Notes under the pieces: model-generated
Told to the model about the DNA's origin: nothing
The model's database searches: none
What the model saw: only the letters and a program-made list of their open reading frames with translations
DNA from: Molossus alvarezi
Taxonomy: Eukaryota > Chordata > Mammalia > Chiroptera > Molossidae
Length of the DNA stretch: 64,000 nucleotides
Assembly: GCA_037176705.1 (NCBI GenBank)
Contig: CM073897.1
Coordinates: 39,831,488-39,895,487, forward strand
Direction: 5' to 3'
Shown: positions 56,490 through 64,000 of the stretch, piece after piece
Layout: the number at the start of each line of letters is the position of its first letter
How positions within the stretch are numbered: the first letter of the stretch is position 1
Program-made: the position numbers and the translations under genes

Positions 56490-56870
56490 ACCTTGTTAAA
56501 AGATAAACCGAGGCATATTAAAAATATAAAGAATTCATTTGTGCAAAAATCAATTCCAGCCAGGCAGCAGCAAACCAAAAGTGTTTAGAACTACTCAATG
56601 ACAAGAGGTCAGGGAAAGATTTACATAGAGATGAGACAAAACCAGAGCAAGGAAATTATTTGATTGGCTATGGCTTAAGTGGTTGCATTATTGGAAAGCC
56701 TAGTTGGCTATTTGTGATTGGTTGTTTTTCAATTTCCATTTTTTAACCTTAAGGCATTACAGGCTTAGGTTTTGGGATGCTTATGTAATCAACTAGACAT
56801 TAAAGTCACTTCAGTCTAGTGACTCCTTGTTTGATTAATTTAACAACCTTGATGTTCAGCTGATTTTGCT
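56490..56870. repeat. possible old LTR remnant
   Basis: CAGCCAGGCAGCAGCAAACC, GTTGGCTATTTGTGATTGGT, GGCATTACAGGCTTAGGTTT look LTR-like in composition and phrase. No termini or TSD found. Confidence 0.25.
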
Positions 56871-57209
56871 GTAAGTCTCTTCACATATGTATAACCGTAT
56901 TATGTCAGCTATTAAGGAAATAATTTAATTTGTACTGTACTTTCTCCTTGGTTCTCATTGATTATGCCTCCAAAGTATTACCATTCTCTACTGTGAAGAA
57001 GCTTTTGAACTCCATTACTCGAGGCCCTTTCTTTCTCACTAGGTTGATGACTGTGAGAGACCAACAAGATCTATTCTGCCTGACTTCCTGATTCTTCTAT
57101 TTTTACCTAAGTGTTTTGTAAACCACTCCTAGGAAGAATTTGAATGTTAGATATTTTAAAAGCAATTTACTATTAGCTAAAAATACTATGTTTCGCAAGT
57201 TATTTACTT

Positions 57210-57414
57210 ATTCTTTATTGATTTTTGAGAGAGAGATAGAAACATCGATGAGATAGAAACATCGATGAGAGAGAACATTGATTGGCTGCCTCCTGCATGC
57301 CCCCCACCAGGGATTTGGCCCACAACCTTGGCATGTGCCCTGACCAGGAATCGAACCAGTAACCTCTTGGTGCGTGGGTCAATGCTCAACCACTGAACCA
57401 CACTCGCTGGGCAA
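57210..57414 (-). mobile_element. Ves SINE with internal duplication
   Basis: Reverse-oriented; GATAGAAACATCGATGA occurs twice in a row within about 57235-57270. Body TTGGCTGCCTCCTGCATGCC, head CACTGAACCACACTCGCTGG. TSD CAAGTTATTTACTT (57196-57209) and CAAGTGATTTATTT (57415-57428). Confidence 0.95.
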
Positions 57415-57431
57415 CAAGTGATTTATTTTTT

Positions 57432-57730
57432 AAATCAATTCATTATTCAATAAATATTTACTAAACACTTACTATGAGCCAAGCAGTGTTTTACACATAA
57501 GAACAGTGAAGAGCAGCTTTGTTTCATGGATGCTGCATTAGGTAGAGAGAGTAGACATGCAGTAATACATGCATATATAAAACAAAACATAAACAAAAAT
57601 AATAATCAGATCATAGTTAATACTATGCAGGGAATTAAAATAAGGTAACATAATAAAGTGATTAGATTGGGCATTTAAGGAAGAGTCCTTTTCTAAGGCA
57701 TAAACAGATCTAAATGACAAGATAGATCCA
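57432..57730 (-). repeat. L2 relic
   Basis: ATTCAATAAATATTTACTAA, ACACTTACTATGAGCCAAGC, AGAACAGTGAAGAGCAGC: reverse L2 3' end. Confidence 0.55.
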
Positions 57731-57956
57731 GATATGTCAAGATCAGGGGAATAACCACTCTCTCCCTGAAGTTGCTGAGATGAATTTCCTCCCTTATTTC
57801 TTTCTTTTCAAAGATGCTCCTCTCATAGTTCCCTTGACTTTTCTATTATGCTAAACTTAGAGACTTAGCCTAAAAACATGATTAACCTCACCCCCTTGTT
57901 TACTCACCTGAAGAATCAGGGTTCACATGAGCAGCTGTGTGGTAGTAAAATTTTAA

Positions 57957-58270
57957 CCAATATTTATTGAGGCTTTAATAATAATAGCAACTGATTGTTA
58001 AGAATTTACTATATGCCAAGGATCATGTTTGGTACTAGAGATATAAAGATGTGTAACACAGAGTTCCTTTTTTAAAGAGTTTATAGTCTATTAGGGGTGG
58101 GAAACATACCACACATTACATTCTCATGTGATAAGTGCAAAGGTGCAAGTATATACCAGGTACTGAGGTAGCACAGATAAAGAAGTGGCTTATCTCCAAG
58201 GGTGGCCGAGGTCTCTAAATAAACTGGGCTTTGATTTGTTATGGCAGAAGGATGAAGAGCACACAAGAGA
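57957..58270 (-). repeat. L2 or MIR relic
   Basis: AATTTACTATATGCCAAGGA, GATATAAAGATGTGTAACAC, GAGTTTATAGTCTATTAGGG, ATGTGATAAGTGCAAAGGTG. Confidence 0.5.
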
Positions 58271-59403
58271 GATTGGGGAAATGGGACTTTCACAATTTAG
58301 AGATAGTGCATCAGTCTCCTACTTTGTGATTGATTAGGTTTAATTCTCCAGATTAAAAGTCAGAGTGTATATTATATGTAGCACAGACACTTAAGCTGTG
58401 CAAAGCCTTTCATTAGACATCAGACTTAGGCAATGCTGTTCACATTGCCTACAAGATCTCAAGGCTATAAAGTCAGAGTTTTCTTCCATCAGACTGCATG
58501 CAACATACAGCAATGCAGAATTCTCAGTACACCCTGGCAGTGTTATTAAAGGCCCTTTTAGGTTGGCAGAGACCAGGGATGATACACAAGTTTTCACTTT
58601 TCTTGTATCTCGACTGCTATTTTTAGTTGCCATTCAATGGTATGCAGAACATTTATCCTGAAGGAAAATATTTTTTTTTCTGTCTCTGCCCCTTTATAGA
58701 TTCATTTAGTCAGTGATGTATGTGGTCACTGACATTGAGGAAGTTGTGCTTTCTTTGAAAAATAAAGATTAGGATTAAGAGCAAATTCTAAAAATTCTAT
58801 GAATGTTTGAGGCATTCACTGGAAATGTCAGAAACACCAAACATCAGTTTGTACTTCTGATAACTCAGAGGTTCTTATTTACTCTAAGTAATTACCTGAA
58901 AACTCAGTAAAATTCATTTTAGCAGAAAGCTACCAAGTCTCATTATGTGACAACTTATTCAAAGAATGATATCTAGTCAAAAAAGGCCTAGTTTCAGGAT
59001 ATTCACATCTACTCATTGCAGCATAATTTGTCATATTTAAATATGATATAAACATTTTATTTTGCGTGATATTTAGGCTACCGTTGTGTTAACAGTTGTA
59101 TCTTTTTGTGCCTTCCTTTGGCCACTGAGAATTTGAGTGGTTTAAGTAAGTTTGGTACACATTCATTTGTCTCTGGGTAGAGTGCATGTTCAGAACCTCC
59201 AGGGCACTCACCCAGAACTGCAGAGGTGAGCTCGACTCGCTAAGTGCTAACCAGCTATGAAGAAAGAAATAGGCAACAGCAAATAATATGTGTGCCTTTA
59301 AAATGAAGAACATAAGCATCTTCTGTAATTAAAAATAAACAAACATGCATTTACCAATTACATACTGAATATACACAATGATTCTTAGGATGTCTGGTAT
59401 TCA
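58271..59403. other. no recognisable gene or repeat
   Basis: Overlapping 76-87 codon frames on opposite strands are unsupported. Confidence 0.5.
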
Positions 59404-59415
59404 GATACACCTCTG

Positions 59416-59634
59416 GCCTGGTCTGTGTGGCTCAGTTGGTTGAGCATCTTCCTACACACCAGGAGGTCTCTGGTTCAATTCCCAGTCAGGGCACAGGACC
59501 AGGTTGCAGGCTCAGTTCCCAGTAAGGGGCATGCAGGTGGAATCCTATTGATGTTTCTCTCTCATTGATGTTTCTGTCTCTCCCTCTCCCTTCCTCTCTC
59601 TCTGAAATCAATAAAAACATTTAAAATATAAAAA
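59416..59634 (+). mobile_element. Ves SINE
   Basis: GCCTGGTCTGTGTGGCTCAG head, GGTTGAGCATCTTCCTACAC, GGGGCATGCAGGTGGAATCC, TC tract, GAAATCAATAAAAACA tail. Candidate TSD GATACACCTCTG and GATTGCACCTTTG. Confidence 0.93.
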
Positions 59635-59640
59635 TGATTG

Positions 59641-60495
59641 CACCTTTGGGTTGTCTGTGTATCTCAGCAACACAGAAAATGTAGCAAATTTTCCATCAAA
59701 AACAAGGCCAGTCCTTGTAGAGATAGATAATTGGGGCCAAAGAATCTATAAGCTATTAACAATTTCTGTTGTTCAACCACATGTCAGCATTACATAGAAT
59801 TAACAGAAAATAGAGGTTGGTTATTAAAATGACAAATGTTACAGAATCAGCATTGTTTTTGTATCCGTTTAAACTAATGTGGAATACCTTTTTTTGTTCT
59901 TCCTTGACCTTGTGCCTTTTAAGAAATCTAATGGATTTTAATAAAACATAGGGTTATAAAATTACTGAATTAATGGGTTCAGATGCTGCACATTTCTTTC
60001 CTTAGTAAGGCATATTAACCTGTAAGTGTATATTCTGCCCATTTGTTTTGAGAGATACAAAATGAGTCAATATTGCATCAATAATTCAAGGGATAATTTG
60101 GCAGCATAATTGTATTTTATTGCATTAATGTATTCAGCTACTTTAGTCTAAAGCATATCTGTTGTGATGTACCAGTATGATAGGGTTCTTCTTTATACAA
60201 AGCATTGTAATTATTAATTACTTTGTAATCACAAGAAATATAACAAATATAGAGAAAAAGAGCACTACAGAATGTCCAGGTCACAGGGTGGTTTTGAAAT
60301 AAATTTTTAAAAGATGAGAGTTTCTTATTTTTTCTACACGACACAGATACCATTCTGCTGGAAATACTTGCATTTCTACTTGCATTAAACATATTTTACG
60401 TTGAGTCCTTGCCAATGAAGTTGTGACCTCACTAGCCTAGAGTATATTTGAAATCACTGCCATAACAAGAATTACAAATATAGGTTAGAGGTATA
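59641..60495. other. no recognisable gene or repeat
   Basis: No supported feature. Confidence 0.45.
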
Positions 60496-60499
60496 TGAT

Positions 60500-60690
60500 T
60501 TTCAAAGTGGTTTTGCATCTATTATCTCCTAGATCTTTGTAATAATCCTATGCTTCTGAGGGTACAGTCCATTCCACTTTAGAGATGAGGAGGGTAAGGC
60601 ACAGAGATGCTTCTTTTTGCCCCAATTATAAACCATAAAATCGGGAGCCTGAGTTTAAGTAAAGATCTTCTGACTTTATATCCTTAGATT
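60500..60690 (-). repeat. MIR
   Basis: CATCTATTATCTCCTAGATC, AATAATCCTATGCTTCTGAG, AGATGAGGAGGGTAAGGCAC: reverse MIR. Confidence 0.65.
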
Positions 60691-60734
60691 CTTCTGTTTG
60701 TACCTTGTCCAAGTTGGTATTCTATGTTCAATCT

Positions 60735-60782
60735 GGCTCTACTTACAGAGCATCTTTTGGCTCTACTTACAGAGCATCTTTT
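60735..60782. repeat. perfect 24-bp tandem duplication
   Basis: A 24-base unit opening GGCTCTACTTACAGAG is present twice without mismatch (60735-60758, 60759-60782). Confidence 0.97.
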
Positions 60783-61098
60783 GGTTTTTGGCTTTCTGTG
60801 ACTATTTGATATAGTCACTGTGAAAATCCATGGGAATATTCCCATTTTTATAAAGGGCAAGTGAGTTCAGGAAGCTTTCCTCTAAATGATGTAGATGTGG
60901 TACTTCATTTCATTATCCCTGGCTACCTTTTTAATTTTTTTCTTATTTCTTTTGCATGAAAATATAGCCCCATTTAGGGCATTTTGTCCTTCCCAAAACC
61001 TCTTCCTTGTACTGGGGTGTTCATTTGACTAAGGTGGGTCTGAGTATTATGCTGATGGGCTTGATATCGATTTCTTCTCCATTAGCTGTTGCCCTTTT

Positions 61099-61649
61099 TT
61101 TTTTCCCCCCCAGGGCAACTTTTTTTTTTTTAATTTATTAATTTATTTTTGTTACAAATGTTTCTCATTTTTTCCTCCATTGACACCCTCCTCCCCTTCC
61201 CCCCCTCCCCATCCCCAGCTTTGTTGTCTATGTCCATTGGTCATGCATATATTCATGTAAGTTCTGTGGTTTATCTCTTCCCCCAGAAACCCCCCCTCCT
61301 CTAAGGCTTGTCAGCCTGTACTCCACCTCCATGTCTCTGTGTTAATTTTGTTCATCAGTTTGTTTAGTTCATTATATTCCACAAATAAGTGAGATCATGT
61401 GATATTTGTCTTTCTCTGCTTGGCTGGTTTCACTTAGCATAATACTCTCCAGGCCCTTCCATTCCATCTCAAAGGATAAGAGATCTTTCTTTCTTACAGC
61501 TGCATAGTATTCCATTGTGTATATGTAGCACTGCTTTTTAATCCACTCATCTACTGATGGACACTGGGTTGTTTCCAGATATTAGCTATTGTAAATAGTG
61601 CTGCTATGAACATAGGGGTACATATATTCTTTCTGATTGGTGTTTTAGG
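61099..61649 (-). mobile_element. 5'-truncated LINE-1 3' end with TSD
   Basis: Plus strand: T-run, TTTGTTACAAATGTTTCTCA, C-rich patch, CATTATATTCCACAAATAAG, CACTTAGCATAATACTCTCC, TATTCCATTGTGTATATGTA, AACATAGGGGTACATATATT. Same 3' UTR type as 18071-18492. TSD TTAGCTGTTGCCCTTTT (from 61082) and TTAGCTTTTGCCTTTTT (from 61650). An extra T/C stretch (to about 61112) sits between left TSD and tail. Confidence 0.9.
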
Positions 61650-61984
61650 TTAGCTTTTGCCTTTTTACTGTATGCCCTTATCTTAATTTTTCTCCTCTTC
61701 AACTATAGGAATTATTCAAAATATCAAAGTAAAATTGAGCATAAAATATATACCAAAGGCTTATCATTATGGACAGGTTGTGTGCCTCCATTGCCTTGTT
61801 TATTCTAATGTCTTTTGGAAAATTAATGCATATGCAAGAAGCTTTTACTAGATCTTAAAACATGAATGTCATATTTTATGTTACTATGGGTTTGCAATAG
61901 TGTTAATATCCACTCTAGAAGGTAACACTGGGCATTGCCATATATAATACAGGTTTTGGGGAGACATAAAGAATTAACAAAAAT

Positions 61985-62207
61985 TGCCCGGCTGGTGTGG
62001 CTTACTGGTTGAGCATTTATTGACCCATGCACCAAGAGGTCACTGGTTCAATTCCCAGTCAGGGCACATGCCCAGGTTGTGAGCTAGATCCCCAGTGGGG
62101 GACATGCAGGAGGCCGCCAACTGATGTTCTCTCTCATCCATGTTTCTATCTCTTTCTCCCTCTCCCTTCTTCTCTCTCTAAAATCAATAAAGAAAAAAAT
62201 TTTTTTC
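61985..62207 (+). mobile_element. Ves SINE
   Basis: TGCCCGGCTGGTGTGGCTTA head, ACCCATGCACCAAGAGGTCA, TC tract, CTAAAATCAATAAAGAAAAA tail. TSD AAAGAATTAACAAAAAT (61968-61984) and AAAGAATTAATAAAAAT (62208-62224). Confidence 0.96.
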
Positions 62208-62354
62208 AAAGAATTAATAAAAATAAAAACAGGACATCTGTAATATGTAAAGGGAAATGAAAATAAATGAATAAATAAAAAAATAACAAAAATTAAATTT
62301 ATAATAGAACATAAGGTTCCTAGTTCTCTTTGATTTTGACACACCATAAATCCT

Positions 62355-62530
62355 TTATTCATTAAGTGTGCAGTGGATGCCTGTCATGTGAAAGGCACTA
62401 TGTTTGAGACACAGTAGTAAAGTAGATAACTGTGATCCCTGACTTAATGAATGTAAAACTTAGCAATGAATGATTTAATGGGCATATCACTAAGCAAATA
62501 GTGAGCTCACATATAAAATGTAGTTACTTT
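62355..62530 (-). repeat. probable L2 relic
   Basis: CATGTGAAAGGCACTATGTT, GAGACACAGTAGTAAAGTAG, GTGATCCCTGACTTAATGAA: reverse L2 order. Confidence 0.5.
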
Positions 62531-63108
62531 ATAACTATTCTAGTACCTTAAGAATTTGATAGTCAAAGAGAGTTTATACACATCATTACCAACATCAGGT
62601 ATGGGTAAACTACTGCCCGATCCTCAGGAGCTATTCGTTGCTTTATTTTTCTGATCTTTGCAATAAAACCCTAGGACATGTAAAAAATAACTGTTTACTT
62701 CTTGTCCTGTTATTTTGTTGTAATATTTTATAGTTTAAAAAAATTAATTTTCAGATGTCCAAATTTACTTTCTTATTTCTTGAAAAAAAAATAATGGGGA
62801 AATTTATATCTACTGAACAAAAATATTATATTGCAATAGAGTTATAATAGCTAACATAAGTCTCAGGTGTAAAAAAAAGGGGGGATGAGGTTTTTTGTAT
62901 GTTTTGTTGTTGTTGTTTTCCTACAGCATTTATAGAATGAGGTTAGCTATATGAAAATATTATATGAAACTATCAAATCTTTCTGAACAAAGTTTAGGTC
63001 TTAATCATTTTATCTTTTTAATCATTCTGACCTAAGAGAGCATCTAATAAATGCTTTATATATATTTGATAAATAAATTAAAAAGAACGTAGTACATAGT
63101 ATAACAAA
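62531..63108. other. no recognisable gene or repeat
   Basis: AT-rich. A short (GTT)n patch near 62906. Confidence 0.45.
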
Positions 63109-63120
63109 AGAAGTGAAATT

Positions 63121-63380
63121 AGCCCTGGCCAGTTTGGCTCAGTAGTTAGAGCATCAGCCCGTGGACCAAAGGGTCTTGGGTTCAATTTCTGGTCAAGGGC
63201 ATGTACCTCAGTTGGAGGTTTTATCCCTGGCCCTGTTTGGGGTACATGTGGGAGGCAACCAATGTTTCTCTCTCCCTCTCTCTCCCTCCCTCCCTCCCTC
63301 CTTCCTTTCATTCTATCTAAAAATCAATGGAAAAATATCCTCAGATGAGGATTAACAACAACAACAACAATAACAACAAC
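63121..63380 (+). mobile_element. Ves SINE with (CAA)n tail
   Basis: AGCCCTGGCCAGTTTGGCTC head, GTTAGAGCATCAGCCCGTGG, (TCCC)n tract, tail ATCCTCAGATGAGGAT then CAA repeats. TSD AGAAGTGAAATT (63109-63120) and AGAAGTAGAATT (63381-63392). Confidence 0.95.
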
Positions 63381-63544
63381 AGAAGTAGAATTGAAGTTAT
63401 TTTAAAATGTTATCTCCTTACTTTGATGATAAAGCTTAAAAGTGCTATCTTAATGGTGAAAATCAGGTTTCTATCTATGTGTATCTAAAGTCTATGATTT
63501 TGCTAATTGCTGCATACCTTAATTTGAAGTACTGAATAGAATTT

Positions 63545-64000
63545 CTATCTCAACCTGTGGTGGATGCTGTGGTATGCTGCCCAGTTCCCCCCATAAGAAT
63601 GGGGGCATATATTGAGACATTATCCCACCTTCATACATTGTGGGCTGCCAGGAGTATTGCATGCTAAAATGTCACATCTACATCTTTCTCCAGGAAATAT
63701 CTTCAGTTGAAGTGAGTTGTATCAACTATAAGGTTATGTCACTTCCTGGGAGAAGCCCACATTTAATAAGTGGTTGATATGGGAAATACAAAAGTCTGCC
63801 TCTGTACCTTAATTTAAGATAACTTTGAAGGGCTATGGCACATCAAGAGTTCCCCGTAGGATATGCTGGGGACTCTCAGTTCAACTTCTCCCGTCTGCCA
63901 GATCTGCTTCTGCACCTCTCATTCAGATATATTTCCCCAAACATTCTCCAATAAACCTCCTGCACACAAATATCTGCCTAATAGTCTGTTTCCTGGAAAA
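63545..64000 (+). repeat. LTR-like or other ancient repeat running off the right edge
   Basis: The end shows CCAATAAACCTCCTGCACAC followed by GTCTGTTTCCTGG, a poly(A)-signal-plus-end arrangement typical of a common old mammalian element. Left parts (CCCATAAGAATGGGGGCATA, CACTTCCTGGGAGAAGCCCA) are less clear. No retroviral coding sequence in view. Confidence 0.4.

Noticed and set aside
7325..63380. tRNA genes at the SINE heads
   Set aside because: A- and B-box-like motifs are present but the heads lack a proper cloverleaf, recur as repeats with TSDs and A-tails, and are SINE parts.

Overview
The window is nuclear DNA of a mammal, almost certainly a bat. At least 25 tRNA-derived SINEs of the bat Ves type are present in both orientations, with the head motif GTGGCTCAGTGGTTGAGC, a TC-rich 3' part and an A-rich tail. 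Several lineages of LINE-1 and a background of ancient mammalian repeats (MIR, L2, MER5-like hAT relics, Tigger-like relics, LTR-like pieces) accompany them. Families were assigned from memory of consensus patterns, so boundaries of old repeats are approximate, while boundaries flanked by target-site duplications (TSDs) are good to a few bases.

No confident protein-coding gene, rRNA, functional tRNA, CRISPR or prokaryotic feature is present. The DNA is AT-rich and looks like a gene desert or a long intron. The only non-repeat reading frame worth testing is at about 30219-30519: it follows a good splice acceptor and is followed by a poly(A) signal, but its protein was not recognised.

Layout. 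1-3172: minus-strand LINE-1 with an intact 5' end, a 5' UTR of about 53/107-bp tandem units, ORF1 relic and an ORF2 in which endonuclease is joined in frame to the post-RT region. 3173-12560: unique DNA with Ves SINEs, MIR, MER5-like and L2 relics, and a nearly complete Tigger-like element (11770-12397). 12581-14606: 5'-truncated LINE-1 with a clear TSD carrying two nested SINEs. 14624-31000: old repeats, a short LINE-1 with an apparent 5' inversion (18071-18492) and further SINEs. 31000-43900: MIR/L2/hAT relics, SINEs, and a GT microsatellite followed by an alternating purine-pyrimidine tract (38173-38365). 43930-47433: old plus-strand LINE-1 interrupted by a younger minus-strand LINE-1. 47434-64000: sparse repeats, two SINEs inserted one after the other into the same target (51227-51762), a minus-strand LINE-1 end (61099-61649) and an LTR-like element running off the right edge.

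Nothing works as an operon or pathway. The content is a record of L1-driven retrotransposition: SINEs and L1s sit between direct repeats of 9-17 bp with A-rich starts, as expected for L1 endonuclease targets, and nested copies give relative ages.
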